This document shows positions 46,171-55,500 of a DNA stretch of 58,313 bases, one piece after another. Within the stretch, counting starts at the first letter, position 1; the number at the start of each line of letters is the position of its first letter. The translations under genes and the position numbers were made by a program. A model generated the notes under the pieces. The model made no database searches. It was not told where the DNA came from and saw only the letters and a list, made by a program, of their open reading frames with translations. Source of the DNA: Flavicella sediminum. Lineage in GTDB: Bacteria > Bacteroidota > Bacteroidia > Flavobacteriales > Flavobacteriaceae. The stretch covers positions 1-58,313 of the forward strand of contig NZ_VDET01000029.1 of assembly GCF_006381105.1 (NCBI RefSeq). The letters run 5' to 3'.

Positions 46171-47241
46171 TTAAGCAAAATCAAATTTGCTATCTATTTC
46201 TGTCATTATTTCATTAATAAGCTGTTTGTCTGGCGCATCTAAGAATGATGCTTTTTGACTGTAAAACTCATGTGACCTGGCATTAATTATATCGGTTACT
46301 GAACTGACATCACTTATGTTCATTTTTTCTAAAGCATAACTAAATCTAGGTTTTCCTAAAAAAGAACTAATCGTTTCAAGTAACTGCCTTAAAAAAACAA
46401 AATGTTGAAAATCTATGTCGTCTGATGCTATAGCTTCTTTAAGATTCTCTACAAGCATAAGGTGGTAAAAAAAACTTCCCTTTTTGGTGGATTTTAGTTT
46501 ATATTTATTCTCATTTTTCTCAAGGATTCTGGTGATAAATTTGTTTTTCAACGTACCATCTTCATTTTCACTTTTGAATATTGCTGCATTATCACCTTTT
46601 CTCAGCCAACTGCTTAAAATAGAAAATAAACCTGCATGGTGTGTAGTTAAGACCACTTTAGTTACATCTATTTTCTCTTTAAATAAATCTATTAATAAGC
46701 GAGATGTATTAAAAATATTGTTGTCATCTAAACTTGAAACGGGGTCATCAATAAAAATGTATTCCTTTTGATCGTCGACTAATTCACTAACCTCAAATAA
46801 GGTTAAAAACCAACACCAAATAAATATTTTTTCTTCACCACGAGAAATTTTAATATTCGTATCCTCATCATCAGGATTGAAAAAAGAAATTGATTTCCAT
46901 CCTTTTTGAGGGTCATCATCTTGAATAAGATTGTATCTAAAATCAAACTTTGTTGAATAATACTTCAGCTTATTTTGTATATCCAATTCTGTTCCCATGT
47001 ATTGATGGAACGTATTCAAAGAGCTGTGTTTTATTTCCAGCATCGTTTCTTCATTATCCCAAGTAAACAAATCTTCACTGTACGCGTTAAAATACACACC
47101 TTGGTGAGAACCATCTTCTTGCTTAAGAGTATCTTTTAAATTAACCGATAAACGTGTTTTTCCTGTACCATTAAAAGCATAGACTAAATAAATATTTTCA
47201 TTAGCCCCTATTATGTCATCTGTTATTTCTTGTAATGTCAT
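46171..47241 (-). CDS. PrrC/RloC-like ATPase, possible anticodon nuclease
   Basis: This 356-residue protein has an ABC-type ATPase core: Walker A AFNGTGKT (22-29), signature-like ISRGEEKIF (132-140), Walker B YIFIDDPVSSLDD (161-173) and a switch-His region LTTHHAGLF. This is the pattern of PrrC and RloC. The C-terminal 90 residues contain RQLLE (Arg285, Glu289) and SHEF (His324). PrrC's reported catalytic triad is Arg320-Glu324-His356, with the same four-residue Arg-Glu step and a similar Glu-His gap (32 against 35). Length is also close to PrrC (about 396). PrrC sits inside a type I hsd operon as here, held silent by the restriction complex. Anticodon-nuclease activity is an inference; related AAA proteins also carry an RxxxE...SH region. 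Confidence 0.6.
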   Translation of the reverse strand: MTLQEITDDIIGANENIYLVYAFNGTGKTRLSVNLKDTLKQEDGSHQGVYFNAYSEDLFTWDNEETMLEIKHSSLNTFHQYMGTELDIQNKLKYYSTKFDFRYNLIQDDDPQKGWKSISFFNPDDEDTNIKISRGEEKIFIWCWFLTLFEVSELVDDQKEYIFIDDPVSSLDDNNIFNTSRLLIDLFKEKIDVTKVVLTTHHAGLFSILSSWLRKGDNAAIFKSENEDGTLKNKFITRILEKNENKYKLKSTKKGSFFYHLMLVENLKEAIASDDIDFQHFVFLRQLLETISSFLGKPRFSYALEKMNISDVSSVTDIINARSHEFYSQKASFLDAPDKQLINEIMTEIDSKFDFA

Positions 47242-47243
47242 AA

Positions 47244-48533
47244 TTATAATTTATTAGTATCAGGGAACAACTGTTGCATTAATCCTTTTTTGTGATTTTT
47301 AAGGCCTTCAATTTTTTTGACTTGCTCTTCTATTAAATCATCCATTGACGAAAGACAATTGGCTATTTTTTGTTGTTCTTTTATTTTTTTTGGGAGTGAT
47401 AAGTGAAATTTTCTTTGAGTTGTTATTGGAACCTGATTTCTTGTTGACTGAGACATAACGCGTGTGTATTGCGCAATAAAATTAGGGGTAATCAAATATT
47501 GTAACAGGTAATTATTACATAAATTCATGTTGTCGCATCTAAAATATGTGGCTGTAGTACTTAATATAACGAAATCTAATTCTGTTTCTAATCTAGCTAC
47601 AGGACCAACTGTTGCATTATGAGCAAAAAGTATATCTCCATTTTTAGCCACTCCTTTTTTAAATTTCTTGGCTCTTTCTATCGGAATTCTTTTACAGTTT
47701 TTAAAATCTACAATTCCATTAATAAAGTCATTAGCAGAAATATATGGTACGCCTTGATTCGAAAACTCTTCGCTTTTCGGATATAGTGCACCGTGATTTC
47801 CATCTAAATGGCTAATAATAGTTTTATCATCTATTAATTTTTGAATAGTTACTGCTTCCCAATCCCCATCATTTTCAAATTCAGGAAAACGGTATTTAGG
47901 CGTTGTTTCACCTTTCGCAGGGAATAGTTGTTGTAATAAACCTTTTTTGTGGTCTTTTAATACCGTTAGTTTTTCTCTTTCTGCTGTAATAACTTCATCT
48001 AAAGATGATAAACAATCTGCTATTTTTTGTTGTTCTTTGTGACATTTAGGGAAATATATTTCCATTTCTTTTAAATTGGAATTATATAATCTTTTAATAA
48101 TACCCCCATCTGATGTTTGCCAAACTAAAGTTGAATAACAATAAAACAATAACGTATTTGATATTTGTGTTTCATCATTTCCAATCCAAACAATATTTGA
48201 GTCTTGAAAATATGCATCGGAACCATCATAAACTACTAATCTACCAATAGTACCAGATGCAGAAATAAGTATATCCCCAATATTTGGAAAAGAAAATTTA
48301 CTTTTAAATTTATTATACAAATCAACAGGAATGTATGCATCTGGCTCACGACCAAATGTTCCTATTTTATAAAATGGAATTGCATTAATTGAACTGGTTG
48401 ATGTTTGCTCTTTAAAAATCCTTTTACACATCAAAGGTTTCCCTATTTTTCCTAGAGATTCTTTAATCCATTCGTCATCCTTTTCAAAAGCAGGAAAACG
48501 TAATTCAGGCAGTATTTGTTTTTCTTTATTCAT
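47244..48533 (-). CDS. hsdS: Type I restriction-modification specificity subunit HsdS
   Basis: This 429-residue protein has two target-recognition domains (about 1-165 and 215-380), each followed by a conserved helical spacer. LSSLDEVITAEREKLTVLKDHKKGLLQQLFP and LSSMDDLIEEQVKKIEGLKNHKKGLMQQLFP are near-copies of the same region. This two-fold layout is standard for HsdS and sets the bipartite DNA sequence recognised. It overlaps the end of hsdR by 8 bases and ends 2 bp before the PrrC-like gene. The recognition sequence cannot be predicted here. Confidence 0.93.
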   Translation of the reverse strand: MNKEKQILPELRFPAFEKDDEWIKESLGKIGKPLMCKRIFKEQTSTSSINAIPFYKIGTFGREPDAYIPVDLYNKFKSKFSFPNIGDILISASGTIGRLVVYDGSDAYFQDSNIVWIGNDETQISNTLLFYCYSTLVWQTSDGGIIKRLYNSNLKEMEIYFPKCHKEQQKIADCLSSLDEVITAEREKLTVLKDHKKGLLQQLFPAKGETTPKYRFPEFENDGDWEAVTIQKLIDDKTIISHLDGNHGALYPKSEEFSNQGVPYISANDFINGIVDFKNCKRIPIERAKKFKKGVAKNGDILFAHNATVGPVARLETELDFVILSTTATYFRCDNMNLCNNYLLQYLITPNFIAQYTRVMSQSTRNQVPITTQRKFHLSLPKKIKEQQKIANCLSSMDDLIEEQVKKIEGLKNHKKGLMQQLFPDTNKL

Positions 48534-51480
48534 AAGCGTTTAATCCTGCTATTTCACGCCCTTGGGCTAGTTTTGTTAATAAAGGCACTAAATCATCCAT
48601 CAATGCTTGTTCTTTTATGCTACGGTCTTTCCAACCTAATTCTAGAGGCGCTAATAAATCTGTTAGCTTTTCACCATCAAAAATCATTCTACTCAATATT
48701 TCATCGATAAAAGATTTTAGGCTTTCAATTTCAATACTATGATTTTCCGCAATATTTAAAAGTTCTATATCAGATTTTTCTGCTTTGAATTTTTGGTAGC
48801 CTACTCTAATGTCTTTTTCAGTTAAACCACTCCCTACTTTTAATGTTTTGATATAAGCAATGATATCTTCACGTTCCTCCATTAAATTAGCACTAGAGCT
48901 TAATAAATTAACCAATTGCTCTGGAGACATTTTTTGTTTGGTTGGTTTGTCATGTGTGTATTCTGAAATGAGTCCAATAATATAATCGTAATCTATAACT
49001 GCAGAAGAGAATAATACAAATTCAAAATCTAACTGCTCCACTACTTCAGGAGCACCAGGCTTGGCTTGTATTTCTTTTAAACTCTTTGCCGTATCTAAAT
49101 AATTGCTTTTAAACGAACGGAAATCATCCGTAGGCAAGACCTCTTCAATGATTTCTGCTTGGGTATCTTCTAGATCGGTGTATTGATCTAACTGTGTTTT
49201 TAAACGTTGTACCTCTTTGAATGTATTGATAAATTCCGCACGCGCTTCATCACCTTTTAAATTAGATATTTCAGAAGGAGTACATTCTAAACCTTTAGAC
49301 TCCATAAAGACTTTTAAGTTGTCTATCGCTTCTTTGTATTTTTCAATCACCTTAGCTGCAGTATCCACCACCCAAATTTCTTTAGGGTTTTCAACATCCG
49401 CACCAGAGAACAATACCATGGCTTTATTTACTTCTTCTTCCTGTTGACGGAAATCTAAAATATTACCGTAAGGCTTGGTATCATTGATAACACGATTGGT
49501 ACGAGAAAAGGCCTGTATCAAACCATGGTATTTTAAATTTTTATCAACGTATAAGGTATTTAAATATTTAGAATCGAAACCCGTTAGTAGCATATCTACC
49601 ACAATCATCACATCAATTTTATTTTCGTGAGGATAATCTGCGTTTGAATACTTTTGATCTTTGATACGTTTTTGAACATCTTGGTAATATAAATCGAACT
49701 TTGTTATCGTATGATTGGTACCAAACTGCTGATTGTAATCGTTGATGATTTTTGTTAAGGCTTCCTTTTTCTTATTAGGCTCTAGCTCATTGTCTTTTTT
49801 CTCTTGTTCTAAGTCTTCCTGCAATTGCTTGATGTCTTTATTGCCTTCTGCAGGAGGAGAGAACACACAAGCTATATTTAACGGTTTGTAGTTAGGATTT
49901 AGAGCTAATGCCTCGCTTTGTTTCTGTTTTAGAAAATCGTAATACTCAATAGCATCATTGATAGAAGCGGTGGCAAAAACAGCATTGAACCTTCTGTTAT
50001 GTGTTGCTTTTTCATGTTTAGACAAAATAGCATCCAGCACCCCTAATTTATGCGCTAGTTTTTTGAAGTCTGCATTTCCTTCTACTTTAAAATAATCTAT
50101 ATGAAATCGAAGTACATTTCTATCTTCTATGGCATGGGTAATCGTATACGCATGTAATTCCTTTTGAAAAACATCTTCGGTAGTTTTGAATGAAGCTAGA
50201 TCATCTTCAATCATTTTAGCAGTTGCATTTTCTTCAAAAATAGGAGTCCCCGTAAATCCAAATAATTGTGCTTTTGGAAAGAACTCAACAATAGCTTTAT
50301 GATTATCACCAAACTGAGAACGGTGGCATTCATCAAAAATAAAAACTACACGTTTATTACTCAACGGCGCTAAACGCTCTTTGTAATTTCTTGTATTATT
50401 AGAATCTAACGCTAAACCTAGCTTTTGAATGGTAGTAACAATAACTTTATCTGCATAATCTGTAGATAACATTCTTCTTACCAAAGTTTCTGTATTGGTG
50501 TTTTCTTCAACACTCCCTTCCTGGAATTTATTAAACTCTTCACGTGTTTGACGATCGAGATCTTTTCTATCTACTACGAATAAACATTTCTCTACATCTG
50601 GATTGTCTTTTAGCAATGTAGAAGCCTTGAAAGATGTTAGTGTTTTACCACTTCCTGTTGTATGCCAAATATATCCGTTTCCTCTGTTCTGTTTTATGCA
50701 TTCTACGATAGCCTGCACCGCATACACTTGGTACGGACGCATTACTAATATTTTTTGCTCACTGGCTACCAAAACCATGTAGCGACTGATCATTTCACCT
50801 AAGGTACACTTGGAGAGAAATTTATCCGTAAAATCGTCTAGGTGGTTGATTTTTTTATTGTCTTCACTTGCTAAAGTATACACTGGTAAAAATTGTTCGT
50901 CGGCATTGAAAGCAAAATGATTGTTGTTGTTATTCGCAAAATAGAAAGTCCGTGTTTTATTACTGACAATAAACAATTGCATGAAACACATTAACGAATT
51001 TGTATATCCGTTTCCTGAATCATTTTTATAATCTACAATTTGTTGCATTGCACGATTAGGGCTGACATGTAGCGATTTTAATTCTATCTGAACAACTGGG
51101 ATACCGTTTATCAATAAAATAACATCATATCTATGATTGCTATTTTCGGTATTCATACGAAGTTGATTGATGACTTCGTATTCGTTTTTACACCAATCTT
51201 TTATATTCACCAATGTGTAATGCAACGGCGTACCATCTTCTCTAGTAAAAGAATTTCTTTTTCTTAGATAATTCGATGCTTTAAAGACATCTGGATTTAT
51301 AATTTCTTCGCGTAATCTAGTGAATTCAGTATCTGTTAATTTTACTCTATTGAGTGCCTCAAATTTTTCTCTGAAGTTTTTATCTAAACTAGCTTTATCC
51401 CTAATATCCTTACGATACTTGTATTTTAAACCAATTAATCTTTCGATTAATTCTTCTTCTATTTGTTGTTCTTTTATCAT
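48526..51480 (-). CDS. hsdR: Type I restriction-modification restriction subunit HsdR
   Basis: This is a 984-residue subunit. Its N-terminal nuclease domain has YDVILL (Asp119) and QIELKS (Glu133, Lys135), the PD-(D/E)XK arrangement. An SF2 translocase follows with WHTTGSGKT (272-280), FDECHRSQFG, GFTGTPIF and a helicase C-terminal domain containing DMLLTGFDSKYLNTLY and QAFSRTNRV. It cuts unmethylated DNA after ATP-driven translocation. It is first in the seven-gene operon, which starts after a 310-bp gap (51481-51790). That gap holds no convincing gene and probably the operon promoter. Confidence 0.95.
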   Translation of the reverse strand: MIKEQQIEEELIERLIGLKYKYRKDIRDKASLDKNFREKFEALNRVKLTDTEFTRLREEIINPDVFKASNYLRKRNSFTREDGTPLHYTLVNIKDWCKNEYEVINQLRMNTENSNHRYDVILLINGIPVVQIELKSLHVSPNRAMQQIVDYKNDSGNGYTNSLMCFMQLFIVSNKTRTFYFANNNNNHFAFNADEQFLPVYTLASEDNKKINHLDDFTDKFLSKCTLGEMISRYMVLVASEQKILVMRPYQVYAVQAIVECIKQNRGNGYIWHTTGSGKTLTSFKASTLLKDNPDVEKCLFVVDRKDLDRQTREEFNKFQEGSVEENTNTETLVRRMLSTDYADKVIVTTIQKLGLALDSNNTRNYKERLAPLSNKRVVFIFDECHRSQFGDNHKAIVEFFPKAQLFGFTGTPIFEENATAKMIEDDLASFKTTEDVFQKELHAYTITHAIEDRNVLRFHIDYFKVEGNADFKKLAHKLGVLDAILSKHEKATHNRRFNAVFATASINDAIEYYDFLKQKQSEALALNPNYKPLNIACVFSPPAEGNKDIKQLQEDLEQEKKDNELEPNKKKEALTKIINDYNQQFGTNHTITKFDLYYQDVQKRIKDQKYSNADYPHENKIDVMIVVDMLLTGFDSKYLNTLYVDKNLKYHGLIQAFSRTNRVINDTKPYGNILDFRQQEEEVNKAMVLFSGADVENPKEIWVVDTAAKVIEKYKEAIDNLKVFMESKGLECTPSEISNLKGDEARAEFINTFKEVQRLKTQLDQYTDLEDTQAEIIEEVLPTDDFRSFKSNYLDTAKSLKEIQAKPGAPEVVEQLDFEFVLFSSAVIDYDYIIGLISEYTHDKPTKQKMSPEQLVNLLSSSANLMEEREDIIAYIKTLKVGSGLTEKDIRVGYQKFKAEKSDIELLNIAENHSIEIESLKSFIDEILSRMIFDGEKLTDLLAPLELGWKDRSIKEQALMDDLVPLLTKLAQGREIAGLNAYE

Positions 51481-51790
51481 TGGTCAATTGTTGCTAACGG
51501 CTCTCAAAATATTGATTGCCTCCAATTAATGTACTTTGCTATTTAGAGGTCTAAAAATATGAAAAAACACGTAGTAAACGCTTAGAATCTCTACTTATTT
51601 TTATGTGCAAAAACTCAGTTAAAACCGAACTCTAATACTTAATATTTAGAATTGATTTAAGAAGACTGCTTTTTAATGTTTTTGGAATATTAATCTTTAT
51701 AAAATCTAAATTTTAATTCTGGATATTTTTTTATAAAGTCTATATTATTGTAGTTTTTTCAAAATAAACCTTAAGCTCAAAGCTTTCTTT

Positions 51791-51991
51791 TTAGATTTTT
51801 GTTTTCGCTTCATAAATTAATTTTTGTCCTTGCACTTCAATAGATTTAGCTGTTCTACCAAAACTCTCTGTTAACAATTTAAGATCGTTTGTGTATTTGA
51901 TAGCCGTTTCTAAAAGCTTTATTTCTTTTTCCGACCAAGGTTCTCTGTAACGAGGATTAATTTTACGATATTCTATCATGCTGCTTGACAA
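51791..51991 (-). CDS. Small Myb/SANT-like helical protein
   Basis: This 66-residue protein carries a helical motif resembling SANT/Myb-type DNA-binding units (WSEKEIKLLETAIKYTNDLKLLTESFGRTAKSIEVQGQKL). It starts 20 bp after the end of the 52012-52491 gene and is last in the RecQ-fusion operon. It may be a small DNA-binding partner or regulator. Function is not known; it is kept because of length, position and coding-like composition. Confidence 0.6.
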   Translation of the reverse strand: MSSSMIEYRKINPRYREPWSEKEIKLLETAIKYTNDLKLLTESFGRTAKSIEVQGQKLIYEAKTKI

Positions 51992-52011
51992 ATTGTCTTT
52001 ATGAACTAATT

Positions 52012-52491
52012 CTATTTCTGAATTTTACTTTTTAATTGATTAATTGCATTGTCGGATAGTTTGTTAAATCGTTCTTCTAAGAAAAAAGTAATCTCCATCC
52101 ATTTATTAGATTGACTCGTATTACTCTTCTTCACTGTTTCTCTGGGTTGCTTTTTTATTGAAACTACGAAATCTGTCAACTCGCCACGTTTGTATGTATT
52201 TTTATATTTCCCAAACAACTCATGTGAAGTAACTTGTTCAGGAAGTTGCCTGTGGTTTCCGAGTAGGAATTTCACAATACGAGAATAGGTAGGGTTCGTT
52301 GCGCTATTCCGCAGTAAATCAGCAATAGTACTAATTTCATTTTTATCAATAGGAAGACCACCATTCTGTTCCGCTTTCAGTTTCTCGATTGCAAAACTTA
52401 AGGCATCACTAGTTTCTAGGCTAAAATTGCTATTATTAGAAATAGATACTTTTAGGTTTTCTAATAATTCAATGGACTTATTGGTATTCAT
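52012..52491 (-). CDS. Hypothetical protein in the RecQ-fusion operon
   Basis: This 159-residue, mostly helical protein has no signal peptide and no family I recognise. The N-terminal half (SIELLENLKVSISNNS, ALSFAIEKLKAEQNGGLPIDKNEI) and the C-terminal WMEITFFLEERFNKLSDNAINQLKSKI are predicted helices. It starts 13 bp after the helicase fusion gene ends and is followed by the small SANT-like gene. Its presence only in this operon suggests a helper for the helicase, but nothing in the sequence proves it. Confidence 0.65.
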   Translation of the reverse strand: MNTNKSIELLENLKVSISNNSNFSLETSDALSFAIEKLKAEQNGGLPIDKNEISTIADLLRNSATNPTYSRIVKFLLGNHRQLPEQVTSHELFGKYKNTYKRGELTDFVVSIKKQPRETVKKSNTSQSNKWMEITFFLEERFNKLSDNAINQLKSKIQK

Positions 52492-52504
52492 AAATTGTAA
52501 TCTT

Positions 52505-55500
52505 TTATTTTGTGTCTGTCTGGTCTAATATTCCAGTTTTTACATCTTTCACAAACCTCAACTTAGGTAGTACTATTTTATATTCTTTCCCTTCGGTAGC
52601 ATCATACCAATAGAGTAGGTATTCTACATTACCATTAATCAGTTTGTAGCCATCTTTTAAAAAGGTATTGTATTTGGTTGTTATAAAAGACTTAGAAAAC
52701 ACGAGTATATTACGAGTATTCATTTTTGCCAAGCCTAAAGCGGCATTGCTAGCAAACTGAACCGTATCCTGTTTTAAAAGCTCGCCAGAAGTTAAGGTAT
52801 TGATTGCAGCTGCCGTAGCGTTGTATTTCTGTGATGCCAAATAAATATCTTTATGTCCTAAGATTATTTCAAAATGTTGTGGCTGTGTTGTTGTACCATT
52901 AAAACTTTTCACCTCTAATTTATCTGTTCTAAAGTTGTCAAAAAAACTAGCATTGCAATGTATCTGCAATGTTCTTTTGGCTCTTGAACAGCCTACATAT
53001 AGTACACGTTTGGACTCCGTGTCATTAAAAACATAATCTTCTAGCAATACATAAACATGGTCAAACTCTTTCCCTTTTGCTTTGTGCATGGTTGCAATGA
53101 TGATGACATTTGCATCTGCATTGATTGCATCTTCCATTTTTATTTCACGAATGTATTCGTACCAGTCTATGAGCTGTTTTTGCTTTTCGTAATTTGCTTC
53201 AAATTTTAAGATAATCGCTACACAGGTATCAAAATGAGGACTGTTTACATGCAAGTTTTTAAAAGTTCTTTTTGCCTCTATCCATTCTTTATTAAAAATG
53301 ATACCTGCGTCATTTTCCCTTTGTTTTAATGCGTCCGTAAATGTTCTTAGTTCCAATAGATCACTTAGACTAAACCCCTCTAAGCCTGTAATAAGTTTTG
53401 TTCTTTGACCTGCGTCTCTTAAGAATGTACTGAGTAATAAAGCCTGTTTATTTGTGCGAACTAATATTGCTCTTGTACCAGAATGATTGTCTTTTATGAC
53501 ATTGTCTACTACAGATTTTTCTAGATACGAACTACTGTATTTTATGAGTAGAATTTGCGCAGCATCTTTACTGTTTATTGGTTCTAAAACCTCCTGTTTT
53601 AGCCTGTTAGGAATTGTATTTAACAGCTCGTTGTTAAACTCCACAATATTTGAAGAACTTCTGTAATTTTTAATCAATGCATATTGAGTTGCCTCGTATT
53701 TTTGTTTAAAATCCAGCATGTTTTGATTAGACGAACCACGGAATCCGTATATATTTTGATCATCATCACCAACAGCAATGACTCGTATATTTCCCGATTT
53801 CTGTATGATGAGTTGAATAAGCTCCCATTCTTCTTTATTTACATCTTGAAATTCATCTAAAAGCAATACACTTTTGTTTGTTATTGATGAAATATCAATG
53901 TCTTCATTTTTGATCGCCTCTAAACAATCTTTGATTACATTTTGAGATTTTGCTAAATCTCCCAATTGTCCTAATAACTGAAAACAAAAACCATGAAAAG
54001 TTGTTATTTTAATTAAGCCTGCGTATTCTGGAACCAATTTTCTAGTTCTCGACCTAAACTCTAAAGAGGCAGCTTTAGAAAAAGTTAGCATTAAAAACTG
54101 TTCCGGCTTGATATCTTCCAACAGCAATAGACTCGCTATTTTATGTACTAATACTTTTGTTTTCCCACTACCAGGTCCCGCAAGTACCAAAATATTATTA
54201 GATTTTCCATCGTTCACTATTTTAGCTTGATCCGTATCTAAGTCGCCTATGATTTCTTTTAAACGTTTTGGAGTCAGGGGAGTCCCAATTTCAGTCTTTC
54301 TACGAGGGAAATATTTTGTTAAAAACTCTTCGTAAGGTATCCTGAAATAGTCATTTACATACATCAATGCTGACTCATAATTTTGAATTCTTTTTTTAGC
54401 ATATTCTCCAACAATATGAATTTGCTGCGTTTTATGATCATAATGATCGCCCATTTTCTCGAAATTTCCTTTCGTAAATCTAGGAATAGAATCGTCTATT
54501 TCCTCTATGTTTAACCTATTATAGGAAACCATAAAACCACCTTCAAGTTTTATAGATTTTATTTGATTTAAGAAGAGTAGTGTTTTTTCATATCGTTTGA
54601 TATCTTCTTCTTTAATCTGTCCGAATAAATGGTTGGATTCTTTTAACTCTAGCATTGAAAAAGAAACAGGTAAGTCTTTTTTCTCTTTAGACACCTGCTT
54701 TTCTTTTTGTTCCAACTGAAATTTTTCTAACAGCTCATAGGTATCAATGGATAATTCATGTCTCCAAGCTATATCGCTTTTTAATTCCTCGCTGTATTTA
54801 ATTTTAATTTGGTACAGATCATTCTCTCTATCGACTCGCGTTTTTTGAATGAAATTTCTTATTTCCCAATAGTTTAAAATGTTTTTTATTGCGTCAATAG
54901 AGGATTTTTCTAACCCCATATCAATCAAATTTTGATTCAGTTGACGCATGGATATTTTAATGCTATTTTTTAAACATTGCTGTAATACTATTTCAATTTT
55001 TCTATAGCGTTCTAATATCTTTTTAGAATTATTTGATGATTGCGTTGTATTGATAAAAGCAGTTAGGTCTTTTGAGTCCCCCAGTATTTTGAGTTCTCTT
55101 AAGGTATCTATAACATCTCTGATTTCATTCAATTTGAGACCTGTTGTATCTGCTAAATAATCAATCCTGCATTCATCATCTTTTACGATTCGTTGTAAGA
55201 CACGAGAACAGTTTTGTATTTCTATTTCTTTTAAACTTTTATGCTGATGTATTTTATCAAGTGCCTTATTTAAATTTGGCACCATTAAACTGTCGGCAAA
55301 AACACTAGGTGAATTTTGTTTTCTTTTTAAAAACCCTTGATCCTCTAATGCCGCAATGGAAGTTTTTACTTTCGTTTCCAGTTCTTGCATTTCAGTATCC
55401 CAACCAGCTTTCTGTGCAATTTCTAATGCAGAGTTGCTGATTTTATTGTTTTTTCTATATTTCGACAAATACTTGAGTCCCTGCCAAATTTGTTGAATCT

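Noticed and set aside
51481-51790. Short coding-like stretches on the minus strand before hsdR (for example NNIDFIKKYPELKFRFYKD)
   Set aside because: They are under about 25 residues, interrupted and in different frames. This could be a remnant, but there is not enough to call a gene.
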